Source: Callorhinus ursinus (lineage: Eukaryota > Chordata > Mammalia > Carnivora > Otariidae). From it: a stretch of DNA of 64,000 nt. The notes below the pieces were generated by a model. The model did not search any database and was not told the origin of the DNA. It worked only from the letters and a program-made list of their open reading frames with translations. Positions within the stretch are counted from its first letter, which is position 1. Every line of letters starts with the position of its first letter. This document shows positions 34,331 through 45,449 of this stretch, piece after piece. The stretch lies in contig NW_020313057.1 in the NCBI RefSeq assembly GCF_003265705.1, forward strand, positions 7,355,089 through 7,419,088, in the 5' to 3' direction. The position numbers and the translations under genes were made by a program.

Positions 34331-34563
34331 ATCACCGGCACTTATGTTTGTTTGTACCCATTTGTGTGTCCGTACTTAAGTCTGCATGTGTAAGAGCTTG
34401 CCTCCTTTGTGAGTTCTCACTCTAGCTTCAAGTAAAGCTTTTTAACCTAAGTCTAGTTTTCTCCCACTAAAATATAGCCATGGATGATTTCAGTCTCCTT
34501 TCAAATACTTGTTCTCAAGGATTATACATTAATATTATCATTGGGATTTTAAAGGAGAGTTGA

Positions 34564-34713
34564 GGGGTGCCTGGGTGACTCAGTCTGTTGAGCCTCTGAT
34601 TCTTGATTTCAGCTCAGGTCATGATCTCAGTGTCATGGGATCGAGCCCTGCATCGGGTTCCAGCTGAGTGTGGAAGCCTGCTTAAGATTCTCTCTCTCTC
34701 TCTCCCTCTGCCT

Positions 34714-34749
<36 letters not shown>

Positions 34750-34768
34750 AAATAAATAAATAAAATAA
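34564..34768 (+). mobile_element. Carnivore SINE, first of tandem pair
   Basis: Head GGGGTGCCTGGGTGACTCAG, a long (CT)n section (about 34712-34746) and AAATAAATAAATAAAATAAG tail. AAAGGAGAGTTGA precedes it at 34551-34563. Confidence 0.97.
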
Positions 34769-34956
34769 GGGCGCATGGGTGGCTCAGTTGTTTAAGCATC
34801 TGAATTTGGCTCAGGTCATGATCCTGGGGCCTTGGGACTGAACTCCACGTTAGGCTCCCTGCTTAGAAGGGAACCTGCTTCTCCTGCCCCTCCCCTTGCT
34901 TGTGCTCTCTCTCTCTCTCAAATCAATAAAATTTTTTTTAAATATTAAAAAAAAAT
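34769..34956 (+). mobile_element. Carnivore SINE, second of tandem pair
   Basis: It begins GGCGCATGGGTGGCTCAG straight after the tail of the first SINE. It is a different subtype (TGAATTTGGCTCAGGTCATG). AAAGGAGAGTTGA follows it at 34957-34969, matching the flank before the first SINE. Confidence 0.97.
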
Positions 34957-34969
34957 AAAGGAGAGTTGA

Positions 34970-35053
34970 ATCTGCCACAAACTCATTGTAGAAAGGATTT
35001 CCAGGCAGTATCTTCCTTAGAAAATCCTGGATAAATGGTAAGAATTGTTATGT

Positions 35054-35103
<50 letters not shown>

Positions 35104-36187
35104 TATATACATGTTTTTTGAAAGTACAATACTGCAAACCTAAAGTCTAATTAAATCATAGCAACCTTCCATAACTTTCCAAATACACAATAGTGTGTTT
35201 CAAGGAAAGCCTTTCAGTTATGTGTACATAATTCATGCTGATTTGACTGGCCAACATGTAGGTTTTCTTTACAGGCAAGTAAAAGAAACCAAGCTTACCC
35301 AAGCTTATTTCTCAGGAGTCAAACTTCAGTGACTAAAGATTTACACCCTGCGATAACATTTCAAAAGACAGAAATTATTATTGCGGGACTGTTTCTACCC
35401 AAACGTCTTCATTTATGTCTCTTTTATTGCTCACCTGTGGCTATGGAATTTTTTTTCCTCTTTTTCTTTTGTCAGGTTTAAAAAAATAATATATAAATAG
35501 AAAAAGAAGAGGCTTGGGAATCTCTTCTCTTGAGTGGCCTTCCTTATCTGAGTTTTCATACCTACATTAAAGGAAACTGTCCCAGTTTACATGTAAACAA
35601 AACAAATATCTGTCTTTTCTATTCAGGATGGGTTCTATTTTTAAGCATAAACCCCTTTGAAACCAATTAATACTAGGTATCTGACCTACATAACAGATTC
35701 TGGACTCCTTACTCTGTTTTCCTCCTTCTTTTTGTTTTTAAAGCAACACGGTTGTTCTTAGGTCTTCATATCGATTTCATGGGTAATTTTCTCAATGTGT
35801 ATGTATTATTTGAAACAGATTTCCAAAAAGCTCTTTAACCAGTATTTTTACCCTACTAAATACTTTTTTATCACTTCTCATAATGCTGGAGTTGATTTAT
35901 ATATTTGATTTGGCAGTGTAAAATGTCTCTAGCCACATATGTTGATCCCGCAGTAAAGTTGCCATATTCTCCCTTCAGAAAAGTTGCGAGGGGCGAAAAA
36001 AGTACTTCCTTATCTGTTCCTGTGTTCTAAATCTGTGCCCTTTTTTTTTTGTTGTTGTTTTCTTCTGACCTCTGCATCCTGTGTCTTTTCACACTGAGGA
36101 CCATTCCTCTGTGACCTTACCTTTGGGTGTCTTTTGTTGTGACCTTTGTGTGGATAAATAATCACCACATTTAGGTTTGTTCTACCT
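34970..36187. other. Unassigned sequence
   Basis: No gene or named repeat apart from the (AT)n tract at 35058-35110. Confidence 0.45.
35058..35110. repeat. (AT)n microsatellite
   Basis: About 26 AT units with a single GT change near 35085, self-complementary and able to form a cruciform. Confidence 0.95.
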
Positions 36188-36205
36188 CTGGGTCTCTGCA
36201 TTTTA

Positions 36206-36414
36206 TTTTATTTTTTTGAGATTTTATTTATTTGTTTGTTCATTTATTTATTTATTGGGGGAGGGGCAAAGGGAAAGGGAGAGTGAGAAACTCAAGTAAA
36301 CTCTGTGCTGAGCATGAAGCTTGATGGGAGGCTTGATCTTCCAATCCTGAGATCATGACGTGAGCTGAAATCAAGAATCAAAGGCTTAACCAACAGCCGT
36401 GTAGGCATGCCTTC
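36206..36414 (-). mobile_element. Carnivore SINE with exact 18-bp TSD
   Basis: CTGGGTCTCTGCATTTTA occurs at 36188-36205 and 36415-36432. The body is rather diverged (CAACAGCCGTGTAGGCATGCC in place of the head complement) despite the perfect duplication. Confidence 0.95.
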
Positions 36415-36610
36415 CTGGGTCTCTGCATTTTAAAAGAAATCTTCTTTCTTAAAAATAAATTTCAGGAGCTTTGCCAAAAGGGAAATAATGTCTAGAGGTG
36501 CAATTTTCAGCATGATTTGTAGTGCTGGGAAAAATATTTTTGTGAAGGAGAAAATTATTAATTCAGGGACCTTAAAATTCAGACATATGTGCATAAATAT
36601 TGGCCATGTT

Positions 36611-36805
36611 GGAGGCCTGGGTGGCTCAGTTGGTTAAGCATCCGACCCTTGATTTCAGCTCAGGTTATGATCTTAGGGTTGTGAGATCAAATGCCACATT
36701 GGGCTCCCTGCTGGGTGTGGAGCCTGCTTAAGATTTTCTCTCTCTGCCCCTCCCGCTGTGCTCACACCCTCTCTCTACCTTTAAAAATAATGAAAGAAAG
36801 AAAAA
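36611..36805 (+). mobile_element. Carnivore SINE with TSD
   Basis: Head GGAGGCCTGGGTGGCTCAG, full body, tail AATGAAAGAAAGAAAAA. The flanks TTGGCCATGTT (36600-36610) and TTTGCCATGTT (36806-36816) are a one-mismatch duplication. Confidence 0.95.
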
Positions 36806-36816
36806 TTTGCCATGTT

Positions 36817-37180
36817 GTAAATAAAACAGTTTTAAAGAGATGCCCAACCTTTTATCTTTCTTTGAACATTCAGTAGAGCAGAAATTTTGCTGAGTCACCT
36901 TGATGATCACAGGATATTATTGAACAACACACTTTTTAAACCAGAATGATTCTAGGAATTTCGTGATTTCTTTGTAGAATCATAATGACGTAGACTAACC
37001 CAAGGGCTTTATTTATGTCTAACTATATATCTGCTGTTGATATCTGCATATTCCTCTATTATGATATGTGTACACTCTTCAGGGCAGGGTGTGCCATCAA
37101 GCACCTCTATGAATTGTATGTCTGGAATGCATTGTTGGCATTTCCCTTTACCCAATGTCCCATTTATAACTAAATCCAGA
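36817..37180. other. Unassigned sequence
   Basis: A 74-codon minus frame at 37009-37233 overlaps here. It has several Cys residues but no recognised family and is treated as chance. Confidence 0.4.
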
Positions 37181-37548
37181 GTCCTTTGAAATTTATCTTC
37201 CACATATAATAGTACATTACAATGAACACCCATGTGAGAACAACTCCTCTTGAGAAATGAAACATATTACTTTGACATATTCCTTTGGGTGCTTCTTGTA
37301 TCTTCCTTCAGAATTGCATACTCCTCCCTCCAACATTCCCAAAGATAACATCTTCTTTAAAACTTTTTGTTCATCACTGCATTACTGTATTTCTTTTTTG
37401 TTTAACTATACACATGCATTTTAAAAGATACACCTGCATATATTACATTTAAACATTCTACATAAATAGAATTATATGATTACAGCTTGCTTTTTTTACT
37501 CAAAAAATGTATTTGTGTCACTTGAGTTGTTCAACAGATTTTATTTTC
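37181..37548 (-). mobile_element. Old L1 3' fragment, antisense
   Basis: CATTCTACATAAATAGAATT, ATATGATTACAGCTTGC and TTTACTCAAAAAATG resemble the antisense L1 3' region. The L1 reading appears to resume after the LTR at 38086. Confidence 0.5.
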
Positions 37549-38085
37549 CTAAATGACTGTGATAGTCTTTCTCGTCCTTATATGCTTTTCTTACCATGTG
37601 ACTTTGACAGTCCTCCTGAGAGATATCTGAGGGTTCTCTCATCTTGAATCTGGGTGGGAGCTTTTGATGTCTCTGACCAATAAAATATAGCAGAAGTATG
37701 CTATGTGACTTCTGAAGTAGATCATAAGAAGAATACAGCTTCTGTTCTACTCTCCATTTTGCGAAGCTTGCTCAAGGGAAACGAGCCGCTATGATAGGAG
37801 GAAACCAAAACTAGTCCATGTGGAGAGACTCATGGAGAATCTTCATGGAGAGGAACGAAGATGATGAGCTGACAGCCAGCCGCAGTGGATCCCCGAAATG
37901 AGCATAGTTTTTAGATGGCAATAATTCCCAACCTTTCAGTCTACCAACAGAGGCCTCAGACAAGATGGAAAAGGGATAAACCATTCCCCTATGTTTTATG
38001 TAAATTCTGACCAGTGCAAGCCAAGAGCATAGAAAATGGTTGTTGTATATTGCTAATTATTGGAAAATGATGATATGAAACCATA
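37549..38085 (+). mobile_element. MLT1-type MaLR LTR, sense
   Basis: It contains the MLT1 signature blocks in order: GATGTCTCTGACCAATAAAA, TAGCAGAAGTATGCTATGTG, CTTCTGAAGTAGATCATAAG, CATGTGGAGAGACTCATGGA, GATGAGCTGACAGCCAGC and GGTTGTTGTATATTGCTAAT. It is a solitary LTR with no internal region. Confidence 0.8.
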
Positions 38086-38410
38086 CTAACTGGAACAAAA
38101 TATATCTCCCCTCTTCACTTATTATTACTGTATATTACTAAATTATTTGAATATATCACAATTTATAAATTTATTCTGTTGCTAGACACTTAGTTTCACT
38201 TGTTTTATATAAAGCTGCTAATAACATTCATCAACATATCTCTCGTGTGCATATGGAGGAGTTTCTCTGGTGGCATATAATTAGGAGTGGAATTGCTTTG
38301 GTCCCAAAATATACGTATCTTCAGCGTTGCCAAATACACTGTCAAATGCTCAATGAGATGGTTCTCACTTGTACTTCCACCAGCAATATATGAGTTTTTA
38401 TTATCTTATC
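38086..38410 (-). mobile_element. Old L1 3' region, antisense
   Basis: AAAGCTGCTAATAACATTC, TTAGGAGTGGAATTGC and TTGTACTTCCACCAGCAATA mark the antisense ORF2 C-terminus. The 38130-38250 part is repeated in diverged form at 40725-40855. Confidence 0.7.
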
Positions 38411-38425
38411 CTATAACCTAATTTT

Positions 38426-38620
38426 CAAAAAAGTATTTTATTTATTTATTTGAGGGAGAGAGAGAGAGCGCACACAAGCCAGGGGAGTGGCAGGCAGAGG
38501 GAGAGGGAGAAGCAGGCTCCCCGCTGAGCAAGGAGCCCAATGCTTGATCCCAGGACTCCAGGATCATGACCCGAGCCACAGGCAGATGCTTGACTGACTG
38601 AGTTACCCAGGCACCCCTCC
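38426..38620 (-). mobile_element. Carnivore SINE, first at the shared site
   Basis: Full-length minus copy, from AAGTATTTTATTTATTTATT to GAGTTACCCAGGCACCCC, between target copies one and two. Confidence 0.96.
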
Positions 38621-38634
38621 CATAACCTAATTTT

Positions 38635-38644
38635 TTAGAAGATT

Positions 38645-38679
<35 letters not shown>

Positions 38680-38850
38680 TTTGAGAGAGAGAGAGAGACA
38701 GAGAGTGGGAGGGAGAGGGAGAGAGAATCTGAAACAGACTTGGCACCTGAGCACAGAGTCCCAGGGGCTCAATTTCAGGTCTGGGAGATCATGACCTGAG
38801 CCAAAATCAAGAGTCACACACTTAATTGACTGAACTACCCAGCTGCTCCC
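38635..38850 (-). mobile_element. Carnivore SINE, second at the shared site
   Basis: It carries an expanded (TTTA)n tail (about 38643-38682) and ends with CTACCCAGCTGCTCCC, between target copies two and three. Its sequence differs from the first SINE, so it is not a tandem duplication of it. Confidence 0.95.
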
Positions 38851-38864
38851 CATAACCTAATTTT

Positions 38865-38889
38865 TATTTTATTTTATTTATTTATTTTT
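38865..38889 (-). mobile_element. Tail-only insertion
   Basis: A 25-bp T/AT-rich run, lying between target copies three and four, looks like a poly(A) tail with no body. It would be an extreme 5' truncation. Confidence 0.55.
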
Positions 38890-39061
38890 CATAACCTAAT
38901 TTTCAAGTAAAAATTTGGTATTTGGACCAACTACTTTTTTATTGTAATATCACCTTTGGCTTAAAGTTCCCTAATTTACCCTTGAGTTTTAGCAGGATTT
39001 TATATGTTTATATTGTGCATATAATTTATATATATTCCAACATAAAAGTATTCATGAATCT

Positions 39062-39258
39062 GGATGGCTCAAATGGTTGAGCATCTGACCCTTGGTTTCG
39101 GCTCAGGTCATTATCTCACAGTCACGGGATCGAACCCCACATCAAGCTCCATGCTCAGTGTGGAGTCTGCTTTAGATTCTTTCTTCCAGTCCCTCCCCCT
39201 CTCCCCTTCCTCACTCTATCTCTCTTTCTCTGTAAAATAAATAAATAAAACCTTTAGA
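39062..39258 (+). mobile_element. Carnivore SINE, head truncated, with TSD
   Basis: It begins GGATGGCTCAAATGG, lacking about 8 bases of the head. Exact ATTCATGAATCT at 39050-39061 and 39259-39270 shows that the truncation happened at insertion. Confidence 0.96.
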
Positions 39259-39270
39259 ATTCATGAATCT

Positions 39271-41025
39271 CTTGGATAGACCACAATTAATCATGTGTTT
39301 TTCTATGTAGTGACTGTTCAGGTTGACTAATTTTGTTCTTTTTTTCTCTGTTCTACTATTAAAATATTGATATTTATATCTTAACTTCAAAATTAAGATC
39401 CACCCCAAATTTCCTTTCTTATACCACAATTATTTTCTTATGATATCAAGTCTATATTAATATCATAACATGAATTACAAAGAGATATCTTTATTTTTCC
39501 TAAATTAACCCTTTTTTTCTTTTAATGTTTGTACATTTAACCAGATTCACTTTTGAAAATCTCCAGGCCATATTTCATTGAAATGTGCTCAATTATAAAT
39601 TTAAATACTTTAACAATTACAGATATATTTTCTTGAGTCAATTAACTTTTATATATTTAAAATAATTTTCCATTTAATTTCTGTTCAGATTTTTCTAGAT
39701 GTCATTAATTTCAATAATGTTTTAGAATTTTCAGAGAACCAGTTTGCACCTATTTTGCTATATTTTTTCTAATATTTTACTACTTTTGGTGTTATTTTAA
39801 ATGAAGTATTTTTAATATTTCATAATGTTTACCACTAGTGTATAGAATTACAATAGATTATTTTGTATGTTGATCTATATCCTGCAACATCACTTGTTTA
39901 TTACTTCCAGTAGCATCTATAAATACTATAGTAAATAATATTACTATATAGTAGTGGATTTCTTAGGATTTTCTGTATACAAGATCATGTCCTCTGCAAA
40001 CAGAGATACTTCCACTTCTTACTTTCCCGTTTTTAGTCCTTTCATTTATTTTTCTTGCCTAATGGTCTGGACTAACATTTTCAGTGTAATGTTAAAAAGA
40101 AATGACAATAGCAGACATCTCTTTTTTAATTTTTTTTTAAAGATTTTATTTATTTACAAGAGATAGAGAGAGGGAGCATGAGGGGGGGTGGTCAGAGGGA
40201 GAAGCAGACTCCCTGCTGAGCAGGAAGCCCAATGCGGGACTTGATCCTGGGGCTCCAGGATCATGACCTGAGCCGAAGGCAGTTGCTTAACCAACTGAGC
40301 CACCCAGGCACCCCAATAGCAGACATCTTTAACTTGTTCCTACTGTTAGGGGCAAAGCATTTAGTGTTTCACCAACACTATGATGTTACTTGTAGGGATT
40401 TTTGTACATGGACTTTATCAGTTTGAATAAGTTCCCTTCTCTATTTAATTATTGAGGGTTTTTTTTAATCATAAAGGATGTTGAATTCTATAAACTGTGC
40501 TTTCTGTATCTATTAAGATAATCATGCCATTTTTGTCCTTTATTCTATTCATATAGTATAAAGTACAATAGTTGGTTTTGGTTGTTAAGCCAATTATAGA
40601 ATAAATCTGTTTGTTATAGCTTATATTTCATTTGATGTACCTCTAGATTCAGTTTGCTAGTTTTATTGAGGATCTTTCAATCTAAATTCTAATGAAATAT
40701 TGTTCTGTTCTATTTTCTTATGAATGATTACTGTATGTTATTAAGTTATTTGAATGTATCACAACTTATAAATTTATTCTGTTGCTAGATACTGAGTTTG
40801 TTTCACTTTTTTGCTATTTTTTATAAAACTACTAATAGCATTCATAAACATAGCTGATTTTGCTATCAGGAGACATCAACCTCAGAGAATAAATTGAGAA
40901 ATAGCCTTCTAGGTTTTAGAAAACTTGTGAAGACTTGGTGTTAATTCTTTAAATGTTTAGTGGAATACACCAGGCATCTGGGCCCTGGCTTTCATTGTGG
41001 CAATTTTTTTTTAATTGCTGTTTGA
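39271..41025 (-). mobile_element. Old L1 (ORF2), antisense
   Basis: Antisense RT-domain landmarks run through 39840-40620: TATATCCTGCAACATCACT, ACTTCCAGTAGCATCT, AAGATCATGTCCTCTGCAAA (FADD region) and GTTGAATTCTATAAACTGTG. A SINE interrupts at 40121-40313. The stretch 40725-40855 repeats 3'-region sequence and is out of order, so more than one element or a rearrangement is present. Confidence 0.65.
40121..40313 (-). mobile_element. Carnivore SINE with 15-bp TSD
   Basis: Full-length minus copy with exact CAATAGCAGACATCT at 40106-40120 and 40314-40328. It is close to consensus (GAGCCACCCAGGCACCCC). Confidence 0.98.
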
Positions 41026-41880
41026 ATTCTCAACAAAATATTAGCAAAATAAGTCCAACAATACATTTAAAAAGTCGTTGATCATGATCAAGTGGAATTT
41101 ATTCCAGAAATGCCAGGGGAATTCATTATTCACAAATCAAACAACATGGTACATCACATTAACAAGAGAAAAGATAAAAACCATATGATCATTTCTATAA
41201 ATGTAGAAAAATCATTGACAAAGTACAACATCCATTCATGATAAAAGCCCTCAACAAAGTACGTTTAAAGTGACATTTCACATCATAATAAAGATCATAT
41301 ATGGAAACCCACAGCTAGCGTCATACTCAATAGTGGAAAACTGAGAGCTTTTTCTTGAAGATCAGGAGCAAGAGAAGGATATACATTCCCACCACTTTTA
41401 TTTAACATAGTGCTAGAAGTCCTAGTCACAGTAATCAGACAAGGAAAAGAAATAACAGACATCCAAATTGGCAAGGAAGAAGTAAAACTTTCACTATTTG
41501 CAGATGACATGGTATTATATATAGAAAACCCTAATGACTCCACCAAAAAACTACTAGAGCTGATAAATGCATTTACTAAAGTTGCAGGATACAAAATCAA
41601 TATAGAAATTAGTTGCATTTCTATACACTAATAATGAAGTAGCAGAAAAAGAGATTAAGAAAACATTCCATTTACAACTGCACCAAAAAGAGAAAAATGC
41701 CTAGGAATAAACTTAACCAAGAAGGTGAAAGATCTGTACTCTGTAAAGTATAAAACACTAATGAAAGAAATTGAAGATGGCACAAACAAATTGAAAGATA
41801 TTCTATGTTCATGGATTAGAAAAAAATAATATTGTTAAAATGTCCATACTGCCCAAAGCAATCTATAGTTTATATACATA
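41026..41880 (+). mobile_element. L1 ORF2 RT-region fragment, sense
   Basis: It starts at CAACAAAATATTAGCAAAAT and runs in order through the RT domain to CCATACTGCCCAAAGCAATC at about 41850. It lies between antisense L1 pieces (39271-41025 and 41885-42180), so it is an insertion or an inversion. Confidence 0.85.
41410..41640 (+). pseudogene. L1 ORF2 reverse-transcriptase core remnant
   Basis: A 73-codon open stretch ending at 41631 holds the RT catalytic motif FADDM (41497-41511). It is followed by [18 protein letters not shown] and KVAGYKIN, all conserved in L1 RT. An intact RT copies L1 RNA at nicked target DNA. The frame breaks on both sides: stops upstream near 41356 and a frameshift at ISCISIH near 41625. 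The rest of ORF2 is missing. It is a non-functional fragment. Confidence 0.88.
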
Positions 41881-41884
41881 AGAT

Positions 41885-42180
41885 ATTATACAATTGCTTC
41901 TTAAATCAGATAAGAAAAGAAAGGGGAATATGTAATTATACTGTGTTTACCTACATGATTACTTTTACCAGTATTCTGTGTGTGTATTCAGTTTACTTTC
42001 TAGAATCACCTACATTCAGCCTGGCCAAAACTTCCTTTTGTATTTCTTGTAAGGTAAGTCTGTTAGCAAGGTTTCTTTGTTTTTGTTAATCTGAGCAGGT
42101 CTTTATTTTGCCTTCATTTTTAAATGGGGCTTGTTGTTGTTGTTAATTTTTTTAGTGACATAGCTGGCATATATCAGTAA
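41885..42180 (-). mobile_element. Old L1 5' region, antisense
   Basis: CCTACATTCAGCCTGGCCAA, AACTTCCTTTTGTATTTCTT, GTAAGGTAAGTCTGTTAGC and TCTTTATTTTGCCTTCATTT match the antisense 5' region of older mammalian L1s. It probably continues the element at 39271-41025. Confidence 0.65.
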
Positions 42181-43200
42181 AGTTTTTTTTCTACTGCAGT
42201 TTACAACCTCTGATGTCATTCCTGATAAGGCACAGCCTGGGACATTCTCACAGTCATCCTGGCAATACAGGGGTCTTGGCTGAGTTCCCTTGACTGTTCC
42301 TTTTGTTGGTATTACACCGAGCTGTTCACGGACAGCAATTGCTGGCTCACCACCGTATTGCTTTCAACAAAGTCATGAGCATAAATTGCCACATTACAAG
42401 AACCATTGAAATTTAGGCCTTTTTGCAGGGTGGTCTTCGAGACCAATTTTTGAGCCTTGTTCCAACCCCAGGGAGCTCTTCTTATCTGTCTCTTTCACTG
42501 ATTCTGTTAACCTTGTATGTCATCTGTAGTTGAACCTATTTGTCTTCATGGAGCTACCAGTCTTCTCTTCATTCACTGTTTTCAGTAATGTCCTTAGGTT
42601 TGAACTTCTTCACATTCTGTTTGTTCCAAAAACGTTTGTTCCCTTGGAAAGAGTTTCAGAGCTCTCTGTTCTTTTGTCTCGCCTCTCCCTGTGAATAAGG
42701 CATCTGCATCACGTTTCCAGAGTTGGAATGGGAACCATGTTTCGCTTCTCTCAGAATGCCATCCCTGCTTTACAAAGCAGAGTGCTAGGCAGGGTGATAG
42801 CCTCTGGTCTTCATGCTTCATATCTCATGGTATGGGGCCTCCATCCTTGAGTAAGCTCAAGTAAGGGTACTTATGGCTCCATATTATCTACCTTCCATGT
42901 TTGGGGTAAAACCTCTGTCTTATGAGTGGAAGCTAGGTGGAGGAAGGGAGCCTATAATCTCTCAGCCATTCTTTCTTAGAATAGTTTCTGAAGCTTGGAG
43001 CTGGGGTTAATATGCAATAGTGAGAAATGCTACCTCATAACAGCTGCGTAGCATCTTGTAATGCACTGCTTAAGCCCATCAGCAAATAGCTTGACAGGAA
43101 AAGCACCTTGGAATGTTGGGCTCAGTTCAATGAGTATCCTATTTCTTGAGCAGCTTGGACACTCAAATTATGCTGCCTTGGTAAATTTATAAGGTTTTCA
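42181..43200. other. Unassigned, possibly L1 5' end
   Basis: GC-richer than its flanks. It could be the 5' UTR of the antisense L1 on its left, but no landmark proves that. There is no coding signal. Confidence 0.35.
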
Positions 43201-43202
43201 AA

Positions 43203-43240
43203 TGTGTGTGTGTGCGTGTGTATATATATATATACATGTT
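43203..43240. repeat. (GT)n/(TA)n compound microsatellite
   Basis: ATGTGTGTGTGTGCGTGTG passes into TATATATATATATACATG. Confidence 0.93.
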
Positions 43241-43249
43241 CATAGCTTG

Positions 43250-44071
43250 ACCATTTGATTTTAGTAGGGAGGCTAGTTATGACTGAAAGGTGAAATTCTA
43301 AATTCAGAACAGTTGGATATGGAGCATTTCATTGTTTTCTATTTACTTTTCCATTTCTTCATTGAAACGTAAATTATTAAAATTAATTTTTATTTTCAAC
43401 CTTATCAACTTTTAGAATATGTTTACTTATTCATAATTCTGTGATATTAGAAAATAAGTCCTGACTACCAGTAATTTTCTGAACGTTTTTGAGAATTGAT
43501 TTACTACTTATGACATGATCCTTTAATCAAATATTCTATATATACTTGGAAAAAATATATTACCTTTAATCGTTTCTTTCAAGGGTTAAATATATCATCA
43601 AGTTCTTCTTTTTACTTGTGTTCTTCAAGTATTTTTTTTTTCTCCAGGGTAATTATTTGTGTTCATCATCTATCAATAACTGAGAGTTATGTTAAAATAT
43701 TCACACATCATGTAAAGTTTATCTGTTTTTTTTAATTCTGTTATGTTGTGATTATAAATTTTGAAGCTTTAGTGTGAGAATGAATACAAGTTATCTCTCT
43801 CAATTCTTTTCTTTAAAAAAAGTCTAAATTATTATATTTGTATACCAGCTCCTTTTGGAGTACATCTGTCTAATTTTTTCCCTATCTCTTTCGTTTTGAA
43901 TATTTAACATTTTAATATTTCATAAGTATATCATAATAATAGCTGCATTTCAGCTTTTAAAAATATTTGGTACGATTTAAATGGTAGTATTATATGTGTG
44001 TTGCTCATACACTGAATGTACTCTTTATGGAAAAAGTATAATTATTTACATGGTGTGTGTGTGTATATGAT
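43250..44071 (-). mobile_element. Old L1 ORF2 fragment, antisense (diverged)
   Basis: GTTAAAATATTCACACATCA and ATTATAAATTTTGAAGCTTT resemble the antisense endonuclease/RT linker region of old L1. It is very AT-rich and diverged. Confidence 0.45.
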
Positions 44072-44083
44072 TAAAGACACTTT

Positions 44084-44534
44084 TTTTTAATTTAAATTCA
44101 ATTAATTAACATATTGTGTATTATTAGTTTCATAGGTAGAGTTCAGTGATTCATCAATTGCATATAACAGCCAGTGCTCATTACATCACATGCCCTCCTT
44201 AATGCCCATCACCCAATTACCCCATCCCTCCACCCACCTCCTCTCAGCAAACCTCAGTTTGTTTCCTATAGTTAAAGAGTCTCTTTGGTTTGTCTCCCTC
44301 TCTGATTTCATCTTATTTTATTTTTCCCTTCCTTCCCCTATGATCCTCTGTTTTGTTTCTTAAGTTCCACATATGAATGAAATCATATGATAATTGTCTT
44401 TCTCTGATTGGCTTATTATGCTTAGCATAGTACCCTCTAGTTCCATCCACCTCATTGCAAATGGTAACATTCCATTTTTGATGGCTGAGTAATAATCCAA
44501 TATATATATATATATACATACCACATCTTTATCC
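44084..44534 (-). mobile_element. 5'-truncated carnivore L1 with 12-bp TSD
   Basis: Poly-T left end, carnivore L1 3' UTR (TAACATATTGTGTATTATTA and on), then the ORF2 end. Exact TAAAGACACTTT at 44072-44083 and 44535-44546. Its 3' UTR lacks the composite second block found in the copies at 24886 and 50202. Confidence 0.96.
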
Positions 44535-44546
44535 TAAAGACACTTT

Positions 44547-45156
44547 GGAAGTCTGATCTGATTCACATTTTTTCTGCTTGCTTATAATCAAGGTGGTTAC
44601 TTTCCTTACGTGCTTTGTAATTTGTGATTTTGTACTTAATGCTTATTTAGCAAAGTATCACTTCAATGTGAAAATATTGTGAAGATCATGGTAAAGTAGG
44701 AATCTATAGAAAGAATTTGGAATCATTTCTTCCATTTGTTTAGAGTGTTAGAAGTAAGTGATCTAAACACTTCCATGTTTGGAGTGTCCAGGTACATTCA
44801 GATGGTATGAAATCAAACCTTAAATTCACAGTGGGTATGGCCTACAGTTATAAATTCTGACTGCAGCAATGTTTATATATTCTCAGGGTCTACCATAGAG
44901 AGAAAAATGATCTGGATCTCTTTATAATAGGCTGATTTTTCTTAACTAAGCTACCCTTTCCCCATGATGTTCTCTTCAACGCCCTTCCTTTATATGAAGT
45001 ATCATGGTCACACCCACTGCTTCCAAGGACATGAGGTTTTATCTTTTCTTTCTCCCCCAACAGGTCATTAAAATCCATCCTATAAGTTACAGAAAGTAAC
45101 ACATCTCTCCTGGGAGCTACATCATCAATGTAAGTTTGCCACACTGATTTTCAATT
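44547..45156. other. Unassigned sequence
   Basis: No gene or repeat recognised. The minus frame at 44890-45144 has no known domain. Confidence 0.4.
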
Positions 45157-45170
45157 TCCTGGTCATTTTT

Positions 45171-45348
45171 TTTTTTAAGATTTCATTTATTTATGTCAGA
45201 GAGAGAGAGAGAGAGGATGGAGCAGTGGGAGAGGGAGAAGTAAGCTCCCTGCTGAGCAGGCAGCCCAATGTGAAGCTTGATCCAAGGACCCTGAGATCAC
45301 GACCCAAGCCAAAGGCAGACTTAACCGACTGAGCCATCCAGATGCTGC
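45171..45348 (-). mobile_element. Carnivore SINE with TSD
   Basis: Minus copy. TCCTGGTCATTTTT (45157-45170) and TCCTTGTCATTTTT (45349-45362) are a 14-bp duplication with one mismatch. Confidence 0.96.
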
Positions 45349-45449
45349 TCCTTGTCATTTTTCTTTCCTAAAGTTTCTATTTCTTTCTGTAAGTTCAACA
45401 ATGTTTTACTTTTAACCTTATTTTGGAAGATATTTACAGCATCTAGTAC

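Larger units (their letters stand above)
38411..38903. repeat. Four copies of one 14-bp target site
   Basis: CATAACCTAATTTT occurs at 38621-38634, 38851-38864 and 38890-38903, with TATAACCTAATTTT at 38412-38425. Each interval holds retroposed DNA: a SINE, a second SINE, and a 25-bp T/AT-rich tail. This is best explained by repeated insertion at the same site. Confidence 0.9.

Noticed and set aside
37009..37233. Minus-strand 74-codon Cys-containing frame
   Set aside because: No recognised motif spacing. Short length is expected by chance in this amount of sequence.
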